DNA from: Paracentrotus lividus
Lineage: Eukaryota; Echinodermata; Echinoidea; Camarodonta; Echinidae
DNA: 64,000 nucleotides
Reading direction: 5' to 3'
Assembly (NCBI GenBank): GCA_940671915.1
Contig: CALNVZ010003434.1
Coordinates: 11,363,671-11,427,670 of the forward strand
Part shown: positions 1 to 12,570 of the stretch, one piece after another
Numbering within the stretch: the first letter of the stretch is position 1
Layout: each line of letters opens with the position of its first letter
The notes under the pieces: model-generated
Told to the model about the DNA's origin: nothing
What the model saw: only the letters and a program-made list of their open reading frames with translations
The model's database searches: none
Made by a program: the position numbers and the translations under genes

Positions 1-823
1 TTGTTTTTTCAGTGTCTTACAACAATGTAGGGCCTATACCTTTCATATCAAAATCAATACCATGGTTCAGTTTAACCCAGAATGTGAAAGAAGCCTCTAG
101 CTCTCAGAAATTTTTTTTTAGCGAAACTGCACTCGTTGTAACATAGTGGCCTAAATTGTCCATATGACTTTCTACAATGTCATTAATTCTTAGGTGATTT
201 CTTTACTGAACACTAAATTCTCCTTGGGGCCTATTTGTTGTACCATACTTGATTTGTAACTTTTCATGTGGAAAGTATACGCCTATAATACGAGTGAATC
301 AAAACAAAACAAAGCAAAACAAAACGAACAATAACATCAACTCTAAAAACATAATAGAAAATTTTAATTACAGAGAAAAGTAACTTATGTAACCCTATTT
401 TGAGTGAGGTGAAAGTGGGGTATTCAACAAAGAAACAACATCACCCCGGTCCCATTATCAAGTGACTTTTTAACGGAAAAATATTGAACGAAATAAATTC
501 TCAGAAGTGTAACGTAAAAACTTCATTCTGTGGGAAAAAAATGAGATATATATGTTCAGTCATGCGTGAGTGAGCATATGTCAAAGAAAAAAAAAAAATA
601 AGTGTACTTATACAAAGTGACCATTTTCTATTTGATTTCTGCTCATTCATGGGTGACTTGATAGATCAATTTCATTACACAGAACATAACACTCTCCCCA
701 ATTTATGATGCTCAAAACTTTTTTGGTTAAAAAGTTATGCCACTTTGATCGGGATGGAGTTGCTTTTTTAATTGTTTTACTTTCACCCCCATTTTGGCAC
801 AAAAGGAAAATTTTACATCATAG
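1..823. other. Intergenic AT-rich sequence
   Basis: AT-rich with short A runs (for example 588-598). No conserved ORF, splice-linked exon, RNA gene or clear repeat seen on either strand. Confidence 0.5.
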
Positions 824-1119
824 TATGGCAAGCCGTATTGATATATATTGTGATTTTGTGATATCACGAATTCGAATTACTGATATCACTAATTCGAATT
901 ACTGATATCACTAATTCCCATATGTTTTTCACACAAATCCCTTTTTTGATATCAAGAAATAGAATTCGTGCTCAAATTCATTTTGTAATTGTGCCTTAAT
1001 TTAGCGCTCGAATTCATTTGGTAATTTTTTTACTTTACTTTCTTTTTGCCGACATACACTTTAATTTTAGCATGATATTGGTGCCATAAATTCAGAATTA
1101 ATTGCATATTATATCGGTA

Positions 1120-1520
1120 AAACACCTATTGGTCTACAACCTATTGGTCTACTAGCCAATACATCTACATCCATTCAGTCTACAACCTAATCGTCCACTA
1201 ACCATTTAGTCTACATCCAATTAGTCCACTAACCAGTTGGTCTACATCCAATTGGTCCACTAGCCAGTTGGTCTAGATCCAATTGGTCCACTAACCAGTT
1301 GGTCTAGATCCAATTGGTCCCCTAACCAGTTGGTCTACATCCAATTGGTCCACTAACCAGTTGGTCTACATCCAATTGGTCCACTAACCAGTTGGTCTAC
1401 ATCCAATTGGTCCACCTAGCCATTGGTTCTAGATCAATGGTCCACTAGCCATTTTGGTCTTCATCCAATTGGTTCCACAAACTATTTGGTCTACAACCAA
1501 TAATTGATCCACTAAACCAT
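1120..1520. repeat. Tandem array, about 31-bp unit (TTGGTCTACATCCAATTGGTCC)
   Basis: About 12 imperfect units alternating AACCAGTTGGTCTACATCC and AATTGGTCCACT. A divergent, reverse-complement version sits at about 2,500-2,690 (AGTAGACCAATTG..GTGGAC), so the two arrays face each other around a piggyBac-like copy. Confidence 0.85.
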
Positions 1521-1972
1521 GTGGTGTATCAATTCTTCAATAGGGGAGGGGCAGACAAATATTTTCATCGAGGTTCCCTCGATCAGTAACAGGTAATTGG
1601 AAAGAATTCTTTTGTTTTCTATAATTATTTGTTTTGTTAATTTATTTATATTTATATTTTCTAGATCAAGTCAGTCATAGGCTACTGTGTGCAAATTGCT
1701 TTCTTTTAAAAAAATTTGACCATTCCTCCTAATTAAAGACTCACATTGGAGAAACATTGGCAGGCGCGTATAACAAGATTTTGCACCCCGGGGGGGGGGG
1801 GGGGCTACGTTGATGCTGGCGTCCCCAAAGAGTGCACCCAAATTCTCCCCCGTCACAACGGGCGACCAAAATGTACATTCATATTTGTTCACGTACGCTG
1901 GCTGAGCGATAAGCTTTAGGGAGGGGGGGTATTTTTTTGGAAATTGGCCGCCATACATCAGTCGTAATAGGT

Positions 1973-2455
1973 TTAACCCTAACTAGCTCGCGGGTATTTT
2001 GGGAGTTTGATATGGCCGGGGGGGGGGGGCCTCCCAGGCCCCCTTGAGATCTCAACCGTCGACAGCGCGATCGCGCCGAAAAATGGCACGCATGTCGCCC
2101 GTGACCTATTCTACAAAATGTTATAATTATTTTCATGAAATGTTAATTGTTAATTAATTACCCGGTATGCTAATTTTATGCATAATATTTAATAACGAAA
2201 TCATACTTTTGCTCTAACCCACTAAATAAGCTCCAAATGTCGCTAATTTTGGTGTGAATTCTTTATATAGATTCCTATCAATCTACTTGAAAAAAAAATT
2301 CACGGTATCACAATTTGATTTCTTATGATTTTAATTGTTTTTTGAATTATTCATGTTTTCTTGTTTTTTCATTTAAATATTTTCATTGCTTTTTTTTTAA
2401 TGCCAAACATTTGTCGGGCCATACATTATATAAGCATAAAATTAAAGTAATTGAA
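1973..2455. mobile_element. Diverged copy of the 49,952 piggyBac-like MITE
   Basis: Begins TTAACCCTAACTAG, then a G run, GATCTCAACCGTCGACAGCG, CGATCGCGCCGAAAAATGGC and ATGAAATCATACTTTTGCTC, in the same order as the element at 49,952-50,717. The right terminus is not recognisable, so this copy is truncated or decayed. Confidence 0.7.
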
Positions 2456-2929
2456 TCATCGTAATGCAAAAAAAATTACTTACTATTTTAAATCTTATAG
2501 CTGAACACAGTTGGCTAGTAGACCAATTGCCGTCTGGACCAACGCCTAGTATGACTACATTGGTTGTAGAGACCAAAATGTCTAGTAGACCAATTGATGT
2601 GGACAAACGCCTAGTAGACGCAATTGAGATATGGACACGCACACCCAAGTGGACCCTAGGAAACTTGTGACCAATGACGACTAGTAGACCTATATAGCAA
2701 AGTCTGTAACCAATACGGTTACAAACCATTATATCACTCATGTGAATTAAGAAATTCAAGTAGTATATGATGATGCCAAATATAGATTTTGGGGATGAGA
2801 TTAACATCGTGCAGTTTGCAATTGACGTGGCATGCTTGCATTTTACAATACAGCCACTTCCACTATCTTAATACAGCATTTAAGTGGTTTATAGGCCACT
2901 TCGTCATGCCATTTTCGTTCACATAGCAT

Positions 2930-4575
2930 GTCTGTCAAGGCAATCGGGTCTAATGCCATTTGGTCCAAGAGCACTTGTCCAATAGCCTTTGGTCCAAAGT
3001 CATTTTCAAGAGCCCACTTGGTCCAATATGCCATTTGGTCCAATAGCCATCTTGGTCGCATAAGCATATTGGTCAAAGACTTGCCACTTGCCAATTTGAT
3101 TCGTTCCAATAGCCACTTGGTCTATTGCCACTTCGTCCAAAAGCTATTCGTCAATGCCATTGTAAAAGATAGCCACTTGCGATCCAATTCGCCATTGTGG
3201 TCCAATCGCATTTGGTCCATAGCCAATTGTCAATGCTGCACTGGTGCAAAGCCATCCTGCGTTACAATTCGCTCAACTATCGTCCAATAGCCACTCTTTG
3301 TCCAAAATATATTGATCCATAGCCATATTCGGTATCTAATTGTGTATAATATACAGCGCGCATGCCTATACTCGGGCTCTTACCTTCATACACCCCAACA
3401 TTATCCGATTGTTTCACTATACAACAAAACACCCCTAAAAAGTAAAATGTCAACGCGATAACCACATTTAAAAAAAAAAAAAAAAAAAAATTCAACGTCC
3501 CAATTAACTAATGCCTAAGCAGAAATATATATATAGAGCAGAGGGAGAGCGAGCAGAGATAGACGAGAGATGAGAGAGACGAGGAGAGATCAGCGAGAAG
3601 ACAGAAGACGAGCAAAACATATTGTTAAATTAAAATAAGAAAGCATCTACGAAATATCAAATGAAGTCAAATATTCAATACAGCGTCATAAAATACACCC
3701 CAAAACTGATTACATTCATTGAAAAACTTTGGAAAAAAAAACAAACGAAACAAAAACACAAAGAAAACAAAACAAAGGGGTGGTGAAGGCTTCAAAAGTG
3801 ACGGAAAAGATAAAATTAAAGACATGTACAGTTGAATCATTTTGTTTGATTTGTTTCTTAAAAAATTGACCAGAGTTAAGCTTCGGGTATGCCAGATACG
3901 ACTATAAATTTAAGGTGTCAAACGTTAACATAAGCGTGATTTAAACACACCTAACTGAAATCGGACGCAGTAACCCCCCCACCACACGATACCGACATGT
4001 ATAGCCCCATGTACAATTCTACTCACAGCAAATTGTATTTTCATAACATGCAATTAATTAAAACAATAAGAACAGGCGCAGATTTTGAATCTTTTTTTCT
4101 TCATTTTTTTAAATAAACTCTTTCACACTCAAAAGAATTATACTGCTCTCCTCAAGCCAACAACCACTTTCTTTCATGAAAAAAACAGAATCTCCTCACA
4201 ATCAATGTATAAATAAACCAAAAAATTACCACGAAGGGGGTGGCTCAAGTGACTGGATACCCCGCAAAGTTACAGTACACTAAGCGGCAGCCTGCCCCCC
4301 ACGTGAAACGCAACCGCCTAAAAGACCCAGGACCTCCGACACAAAAAATACCAAACCCCAACATCGACACAGTCAGGACCACCTAGACAAGATGGATCCA
4401 ATGCATTGGACCAAAGGCATGGACCAAAATGGCTATTGGACCAAATGGCATTGGACCAAATGGCTATTGGACTAAATGGCATTGGACCAAATGGTTTTTG
4501 GACCAAGCCAATTGGCAATTGGACCAAGTGGCCATTGGACGAAATGGCAATAGGACCAAATGGACCAAACATGAA
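2930..4575. repeat. Foldback-like pair of arrays (GCCATTTGGTCCAATA)
   Basis: 2,930-3,330 is a tandem array of about 16-18 bp units (GCCA.TTGGTCCAATA); 4,390-4,575 is the same array in reverse (TATTGGACCAAATGGC). The arms enclose about 1.05 kb that includes a poly-A run (3,471-3,490) and a GA-rich run (3,538-3,610). Tandemly repetitive inverted ends are typical of foldback elements. ORFs here are artefacts of the repeat. Confidence 0.75.
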
Positions 4576-4881
4576 GAGATAGTATAATTAATGATGGATT
4601 GGCACATGAAGATTGTGGCAACGTGAGTATAACACACAAAAAATGAGAACTTGCATATATGAGTGATCACACTCAAATATCCATGTATTTTTGACAATAT
4701 AGTGACACACATCCATGAGACAGTGCTTTCACTCAATAAAGCTACTTTGAAAACGCACCTAATCGAGTATTTTAAATTTGACAATATAGTGACACACCAA
4801 AATGAGTTTATTTAATTACTATTTAATTGAGTACATAAACTTAATGTTTTGAGTACATTGCCACAAAACTAATCTAGGTGC

Positions 4882-4993
4882 AGTAACGCTTTACATACTC
4901 AAGAGTTTAGTAAAGCTCATCAACTTGCGTGTGATGAGTTTTGTGCAAACCTTTACTTACTGACTCTCTGAGTATGTAAAGGCCGTTACTCAC
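4882..4993. repeat. Short hairpin element
   Basis: GTAACGCTTTACATACTCAA..GAG at the left meets CTCTGAGTATGTAAAGGCCG TTAC at the right as imperfect reverse complements, with a smaller hairpin (CTCATCAACTTGCGTGTGATGAG) inside. Confidence 0.65.
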
Positions 4994-5350
4994 TAGGTGA
5001 TTCCTATTCCTTTTTAGTTTGTTTTTTTTGCCTGTTTTTATAATGATATTTGGAATGTCTACGATGATATACACATTCAGTGCATCAAAATTCTCTCAAA
5101 GCATACACTGCTAATTCTCACTCAGTGCATCAATTCACACAAAACCAACACCATGCATTGACCAATGCATTCAAATTACTCAAACTGTGAACATGACTGA
5201 CAAAGTAAATGGAAATCCATGCATGTTATCTAGTTGTTTAGGTTATTCAGACGATGTATATCATCGGAACATTCCAAATTATCATTATAAAAACAGGCAA
5301 AACAAACCAGAGCAAAAGGAAAAGGATCACCCAAAGACAATAAGGCAGCA
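4985..5350. repeat. Inverted-repeat (MITE-like) element
   Basis: About 4,985-5,075 and 5,247-5,350 are reverse complements over about 90 bp with a few mismatches; both contain TGCCTGTTTTTATAATGATA on opposite strands. About 170 bp of loop. No coding. Confidence 0.75.
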
Positions 5351-5499
5351 TTGCAGCGCTCTCCGCCTCGGATTCCGTTCTGCTTCACAGCAGCTTGCTT
5401 AACTCTATAAGCTTCCGCTAATACATGTACGCACTTAAGGCGTATCTCACTGGTTGCGAACCCAGGCGAATTTACAGAGTGTTATATATATTATAGAGG

Positions 5500-5885
5500 A
5501 TCTACCAAACGTTCCTTTTGTGCCTGCTTTTGCTAGACAAGCATAAAGGGGTCTATCTCGTTTGTATCAGAGAATGCATGTTTTCTTAGCGCATGCTTTT
5601 TAAGCCAACTCAACAGGCGGGTTTTCTCGTTGTATAAGAATTGCAATATATTCTTTTGTGCTGACTTAGTTAGCGCAAAGCCTCAATAGGGCTTATCTAA
5701 CTGTATCAACATGGCATGTTTTCTTTTGTACTGCCTTGTTAGGCAAAGCACAAAGGTTTACCTGAATATCATGCATGTTTTCTTTTGTAGGGCCTACTGC
5801 CTTGTTAGGCAATACAGCGGGGGTATATTGTATGGCTACTGGCATGTTTTCTCTTCTGTACTGCCTTTTTTATGCAATCAACAAA
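5500..5885. repeat. Degenerate tandem repeat, about 60-bp unit
   Basis: Five or six units built on GCATGTTTTCTTTTGTACTG CCTTGTTAGGCAA, loosest at the left and clearest from 5,711 to 5,880. Confidence 0.75.
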
Positions 5886-6860
5886 GCAGGCCGGCCAGTG
5901 GAGCGTTTTTGAAAGTAGATGAGCTGAGCCGAAGGCAGGGGGGCTGAACGAAAGGACGTGTCGTTAGTTTACTCATTAAGTGAATGTACAGGCTACTATA
6001 GAATTTCTCAGCAATCCTCACTTTACTCGATTTGTTCAGGTTTTCACCCGCATCATCCACCAAGCCGTACACCAATGCTTGAAGAAGAAACTCCACTTGC
6101 CACAATCTATTTCTACTTCCAATTCGCAACATGTTCAAGTTACTAAGCGGATACCCAAGAAAAAAAAGTATATATACTCAATTAATTTTTTTCTGAGTAC
6201 TCCCTTAGCTAACTTTACATGTTTCTGGAGACGGTGCTGTACTTTACAGAAACACAGATTTCTGGCAAGATAAAAAATAGTACTGTGATCATTTACGAAT
6301 AAAAGCACTCACCTCGCAAGTACAGTGCTAAACGAGTTTTTACTCATGGAAACTAGTTCTCTGTTTTTTCGTGTGTAGACGCTGGATGTAGGAAATTAAA
6401 AAAAATAAAAAAAAAAAAAACGACAGCAAATTGTGGCAACATATACGATGAATAACCATTACTGATATATGAGTTGCCAATTTGTGCAGTGCGACATTAG
6501 GTTCATTTTTTTGTACTAATGTGCACATAAAATACTAAATTTTAACCATTAAAAATGCACAAATGAAGCAATTAAGTTGTTATTTTTTTGTAACACAAAA
6601 AAAAAAAACCCAGATAAAATTCATAGGCCTACGTCAAAAGAGATAGCTGACAGTCATTAACATAGACAATTGGCACATATCCTTATTCATTCTTGATATG
6701 TTGCCCAATCGACTTTAAACCAATTAAAGTGCTAAATAAAATCAAGAACTGAATCCCCTATCTGCACATAATGTAAAGGTTAGATCACAGGATTCATATA
6801 TTTTTTGCCAGTCAATGTAATAAATACCACAGTGACCATTTAAAACGCTAAACTAGCGCT
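5886..6860. other. Intergenic, no gene seen
   Basis: Several A runs (6,394-6,420; 6,596-6,608). No conserved ORF, RNA gene or clear repeat structure. Confidence 0.5.
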
Positions 6861-8039
6861 AGAAACAAGAGCTGAATTTCGAGCACTAAAGCTAAAAGCG
6901 TCAAATACACGTGAATTCTAGCACTAAAGTAAAGCTCCAAAATACCACGAGAATTCACTTAGCACTTAGAAGGTTAAAGTCAACAATACCACGTGAATTA
7001 GCCTGAGAAGTAAAAGCTCGGAAATCAAAGCCGATATCTTTCACAACATGAGTGCTTTAATTTATTTGATTCACATCATTATGATTCCTGAATACTGATA
7101 ATGTTGGATATCACATTCATATATCCAATTCATTTGGATAACATCATAGTGATATCACGAAATAAGATTTAATTTGATATCATTAAAATACAATTTGTGA
7201 TATCACAAATTCATTTAGTGAATTCACAAATTCGAATTGTGATATCACGAAATCGAATTAGTGATATCACGAATTCTATTTCTCAAAAAAGGGATTTGTG
7301 TGAAAAACATATGGGAATTAGTGATATCACTAATTCGATTTGGTGATATCACTAAATGGAATTAGTGAGATCACTAAATCGAATTAGTGATATCAGTAAT
7401 TCGAATTAGTGATATCAGTAATTCGAATTCGTGATATCACAAAATCACAATATATATCAATACGGCTTGCCATATGTTCGCAAACTTAATGCGCCATATT
7501 CATCCAATTACATGAATTACATAGCTTGAACACGTATAAAGAACTCACTCTTTTCAAAATAATGCATGATGGAAGTTAATTTTCATAAATAAGACATTTT
7601 TCTTTCAAATGACAATTTTTTTTTAGATGTTTATTTTTTTACTCACTCGGTATCTACTGTACTGAAGTTCTCTCCGTATATATTTGCGAGAAAGTCAAAA
7701 CTTTTTGCTGTACACTTCGACCAGCATGAATTACTTTTCTAGAACAATATTATAAGCTATTATAATGACAATGCGGGACATATTTGTCAATCCAATATCT
7801 AAACATAAACTACCATGGTACATATCAGGCGCGTATCCAGGATTTCGCACCCCGGGGGGCCCGACGTGAATTTGGCGCCCCTGTTTACTTTTCAAAATAT
7901 GCCCCCCCCCCCGGCCAGGCAAACATAGGCCTACGGCTTAAATGTATGTTGAAGGATTTTGAATAATGATTTATTTGGATTTTTTTTTTCTTTTTTTTTC
8001 TTTTTTTTTTGAATACTTGACAATGGTGAGTTCATGGAA

Positions 8040-9540
8040 AAGAATTTCTAGGTATATGAGGTATTACCGCTATAGATGAAAATACGAATATTTCTAATAA
8101 GAGCGCGAAGCGTGATCAGATTTTTTCCCCCTCTACTTTACGACCAGAAAGCAAAGAAGCAATTAGGGGTATCATGTGAAATCAAACAAATGTATATTGA
8201 TGTTTTGTTGTTCAGAATCCTCATAATCTGGTTACAAGAAAGAAAAAATAGGCGAGCGTAAATCGCGAGCAGAAATTTGATGTATCGGAATGATCTCTGA
8301 AAACGTTACATTTTATGCATTCCTCAGGAACACAATGTAATAACTCTTTGGAAAATGAAGCGAGCGCGAAGCGCGATCGAAAATTTTGCTCTATGTAATA
8401 GAGACCTGAAGTTTAGGGTCAATTTGGCCTCCATAATTTAAAGACCGTATGTTGCCCAGTAATATTACATGATTATGAAAGAGATGAATATCTATCTATC
8501 TAGCTGCTTATCTATCCTTCTGCTTCCCTCCCTAAGTTTAAGATAAATTTGGCGCCCCTAAGTTTAAGCTCAATTTGGCGCCACTAAAACTAATCATTTG
8601 GCGCCCCCTAAAAGTTAGTTTGAATTGGCGCCATACATGTACGATTTAGGTGATTTGATGCCCCTGGGAAAATGCAAAAAGAAATGTAACGTGTATTCAA
8701 ATAAATTTAAATGTCTTGATGATTAGTATCCTATAATGCAAATTATGGTCAGATGAAAAACACAGGCGAGAGCGGAATTTTGATGTCTTTGAATGATGAG
8801 AAAACATGACATTGCATGCGTTCCTCAGGAACACAATGTAATAATTCATTGGGGGAAAAAATGATGCGAGCGCGAAGCGCGAGCGAAAATTTTGCTATGT
8901 ATGTACAAACCCGGATGCATGAATTTTGAAATTTTGCTCTATCTATTATAGAGACCATATTTTAAAAACCTATTAGTTTCAGAACATTTGGGCGCCCTAT
9001 AAGTGTAAGCTCAATTTGGCGCCCGTAATTTTAAAATCGATTTGACATCCCCTTAACTTCAATTCAGTGCCCCCATAAGTTTCAGGTCATCTTGGCGCCC
9101 GTACGTGTAAGCTCAATTTGACGCCGCTAACATAAATTTGAAATGCAAAAAATAAATAAATAAATAAAAAATAAAAAATAAATAAAATGTAACGTGAAAA
9201 CAAGTAAATTTAAATGTTTTGATGGTTAGAATCCCATAATGTAAATTCTGGTAAAAAAGGAAAAATATAGGCGTGTGCGAATAGGGAACGGAAATTTTGA
9301 TGCATTCGAATGATTAGAAAACAGGTCATTTTACGCGTTCCTCGACACAATGTAATGAATCAATGGGAAAAGATGAGGCGAGCGCGAAGCGCGAGCGAAA
9401 ATTTTACTATGTATATACAAACCAGGAGGCATGGAATTTTAAACTTTTGATATTTCTAGATAGAGACCATTTTAAAGACCCCTTCTTTTTTTTGTGTGTG
9501 TGTTTTTTTGGGCCCCTTAGTTTCAGGTAAATAGGATATA
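8040..9540. repeat. About 512-bp tandem repeat with GCGAGCGCGAAGCGCGAGC core
   Basis: Cores at about 8,355, 8,866 and 9,379 (spacing 511 and 513), each preceded by GCGTTCCTCAGGAACACAAT-like sequence and followed by GAAAATTTTGCT and runs of GGCGCC text. A weaker core lies at 8,100. The core appears in reverse orientation at 14.77-15.72 kb. Confidence 0.8.
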
Positions 9541-12370
9541 GTTGTGAGCCACTAAGTTTAAGATAAATTTGGCACCCCTAAGTCTCAGGTCAATTCGACG
9601 CCCTTACATTTGAGCTCAGTCTGGCGTCCTTTAATATAAATTTAAGATCGATTAGAGGCATCCAGTCCCCCTTAACTTCAGTTAAATCAGCGAGCCCTTA
9701 AGTCTCAGGTCAATTCAGCGCCCCCTTAAGTTTCAGATCAATTATTTGCGGCCTCCTACATTTGACTCCAAATTTGCGCCCTTACGTTAGAATCATTTTG
9801 GCGCCCTCTAGGTTAAGTTCGAACTTAGGCGCCGCCCTAATATTTAAGTTCGCATTTTGGCGCCCCTAAATTTTAAGGTCGATTTGCCGCCCTAAGTTTA
9901 AGGTCGATTTTGCGCCCCCTCCTAAATCTAAAGCTCGATTTAGCGCCCTTAACGTTTAAGTCGATTTGGCACCCCCATACTAAAGTTTCCGGCGTCTGGC
10001 GCCCCCACGTTAAGCCTCAATTTTGACGGCCCCTCTAATTTTAAGTTTGATTTGGCGCCCCCCCAATTTAAGATCGATTTAGAGCCGCAAGTTTAAGGTC
10101 GATTGGCGTCCCCACCTATGTTGAAGGTCAATTTGGCGCCCTATGTTTAAGCTCAATTGGCGCCCCTTATGTTTAAGGTCTATTCGGCACCCCTAAGTTT
10201 ATTGGCGTTGCTTATAGTTTACTGTCGATTTGGCCGCCCCCTAATTTTTTTAAGGGCCCCCCTTCCCCTCCCCCTTTTCAATATTGGCGCCCTTACTTAG
10301 TTTAAGTCGATTCGGCGCCCCTAAGTTTAATATCAATTAGGCGCCCTCCTCAGCTTCAGAGTCAATTTGGCGCATATCATAGTTTCGGGTCAATTTGGCG
10401 CCCCTATGTTTAAGCTCAATATGGCCTCCACCCTATGTTTAAGCTCCAATTTGGCGCCCCTTAGTTTAAGGTCCATTCGGCACCCTAAGTTTATTGGGCG
10501 TTGCTTAGTTTACTGTCGATGTTGGCGCCATAATTTTTTAAAGGGAGCCCCCTTCCCTCCCCCTTTTTCAATTTGGCGCCTACTTAGTTCTAAGGTCGAT
10601 TCGGCGCCCCTAAAGTTTAATATCATTAGCGCGCCCCCTCAGCTTCAGGTCAATTTGGCGCCCCATCTAAGTTTCGGGTCAATTTGCGCCCCCTACGTTT
10701 TAGCTCAATATGGCTCCCCCGTAGTTTAATCGTCATTTGGCACCCCCCTTAATTTAACGTCGATTTGGCGCCCGCTAAATTTACAGGACTCGATTTGGCG
10801 CCCTATAAGTTTAAGGTCAAGTTTAGGCGCCGCCTTCAGTTTTTACTGTCGATTCTTGGCCGCCCCTAAATTTGAGAGTGCGAATTTGGCGCCCCGCTCA
10901 AGTTTAAGGTCAAATTTGGCACGCCCTTAGTTTACTGTCGATTTGGCGCCCCCACCTCATGAATCTAAAGGGATCATGCGTGAGACGATATTCGGCGCCC
11001 TGCCCCGCGACCAACGCTTGTAGCCAGTAATACATTAAGGTCGATGATCTGACAANNNNNNNNNNNNNNNNNNNNNNNNNCGCCCCTAAATTTATAAGGC
11101 TCGATTTGCCGCCTAAGTTTAAAGCGTCGCATTTTGCGCCTCCCCTAAATCTAAAGTCGATTTAGCGCCCTTAAGTTTAAGGTCGATTTGGCACCCCCAT
11201 ACTAAAGTTTCGCGGTCATTGGCGCCCCCCCCCCCGTTAAGCCTCATTTTGACGGCCCCTCTAATTTTAAGTTTGATTTGGCGCCCCCTCAATTTAAGAT
11301 CGATTTAGAGCCGCTAAGTTTAAGGATCGATTGGCGTCCCCACCTATGTTGAAGGTCAATTGGCGCCCTATGTTTAAGCTCAATTGCGCGCCCCTTAGTT
11401 TTAAGGTCATTCGGCACCCTAAGTTTATTGTGCGTTGCTTATAGTTTACTGTCGATTTGGCGCCCCCTAATTTTTTTAATGGGCCCCCCTTCCCCTCCCC
11501 CTTTTCAAATTGGCGCCCTTACTTAGTTTAAGGTCGATTCGGCGCCCCTAAGTTTGTAAATCAATTAGGCGCCCCCTCAGCTTCAGAGTCAATTTGGCGC
11601 CCTATCATAGTTTCGGGTCAATTTGGCGCCCCTATGTTTAAGCTCAATAATGGCTCCCCCTATGTTTAAGCTCCAATTTGGCGCCCCTTAGTTTAAGGTC
11701 CATTCGGCACCCTAAGATTTATTGGCGTTGCTTAGTTTACTGTCGATTGGGCCCATAATTTTTTAAGGGAGCCCCCCTTCCCTCCCCCTTTTTCAATTTG
11801 GCGCCTACTTGTTCTAAGGTCGATTCGGCGCCCCTAAAGTTTAATATCATTAGGCGGCCCCCTCAGCTTCAGGTCAATTTAGGCGCCCCATCTAAGTTTT
11901 CGGGTCAATTTGCGCCCCCTACGTTTTAGCTCAATATGGCTCCCCCGTAGTTTAATCGTCATTTGGCCCCCCCTTAATTTAACGTCGATTTGGCGCCCCG
12001 CCTAAATTTAAGGTCGATTTGGCGCCCATAAGTTAAGGTCAATTTGGCGCCCGTTAGTTTACTGTCGATTTGGCGCCCCTAAATTTGAGGTCGATTTGGC
12101 GCCCCTAAGTTTAAGGTCAATTTGGCACGCCCTTAGTTTACTGTCGATTTGGCGCCCCCCTAAATTAAAGGGTCGATTTGGCGCCCCCCTAATATTTTTA
12201 ACTTCGATTTGGCACCCATAAAGTTTAAAGGTCAATTTGCGGCCCACTTAGTTTACTGTCATTGGCGCCCCCAAATTTAAGTGTCGAATTGGGCGCCCCC
12301 CTATATTTAAAGGTCATTTGCGCGCCCCCTTAGTTACTGTCGCATTGGCCCCCCATTTTTTTTAAGGCGC
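8530..12370. repeat. Degenerate GGCGCC-rich satellite-like array, about 26-bp unit
   Basis: Unit approximates GATTTGGCGCCCCTAAGTTT AAGGTC. Loose between 8.5 and 9.5 kb, dense from 9.5 to 12.37 kb. Units vary by substitution and by many 1-2 nt indels. No protein-coding potential; ORFs here are repeat artefacts. Confidence 0.9.
11056..11080. other. Assembly gap (25 N)
   Basis: Exactly 25 N inside the satellite array. The 1.1 kb on each side closely resemble one another in order and detail, so the gap probably has no real length. Confidence 0.97.
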
Positions 12371-12374
12371 GCCC

Positions 12375-12570
12375 CCCTTCCCCCTCTCCTTTTTCCCTCA
12401 CTCTTCTCTCTCTCATCCTCTCTCTCTCCTTTTTTTTTTTTTTTTTTTTCTTCTCCTCTATTTCCCCTTTTTCCCTTTTTTCCCTTTTCTTTCCCCCTTT
12501 TTTCCCTTTTCTTTTGATTTCTCCTTTTTCTCTTTTTTTTTTCTTTCCTTTTCTCCCCTTTTCTTCCTCT
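12375..12570. repeat. Polypyrimidine tract
   Basis: About 195 bp of almost pure C/T on the + strand. Its complement gives Lys/Glu/Arg-rich ORFs that are not genes. Confidence 0.9.

Larger units (their letters stand above)
824..7476. repeat. Outer inverted-repeat pair (GATATC-rich), possible composite element
   Basis: About 824-970 and 7,262-7,476 are reverse complements: both hold the strings AAAAAAGGGATTTGTGTG, CATATGGGAATTAGTGATAT and ATATATCAATACGGCTTGCC in opposite orientation. Each arm is built from short GATATCAC.AATTCGAATT repeats; the right arm has more of them. Sequence just inside (about 960-1,110 and 6,860-7,010) is also loosely inverted. 6.3 kb lies between, filled with further nested repeats. 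This could be a foldback-type element or two insertions of one repeat. Confidence 0.7.

Noticed and set aside
1120..1520. CRISPR-like regular array
   Set aside because: Unit-to-unit identity without distinct spacers, in an intron-bearing eukaryotic genome; an ordinary tandem repeat.
2928..3290. 120-codon ORF on the + strand and the antisense ORF beside it
   Set aside because: Translation of the TTGGTCCAATA array (SNSHLV-type repeats), not a protein.
10367..10729. 120-codon ORF on the + strand
   Set aside because: Lies wholly in the GGCGCC-rich satellite; repetitive translation.
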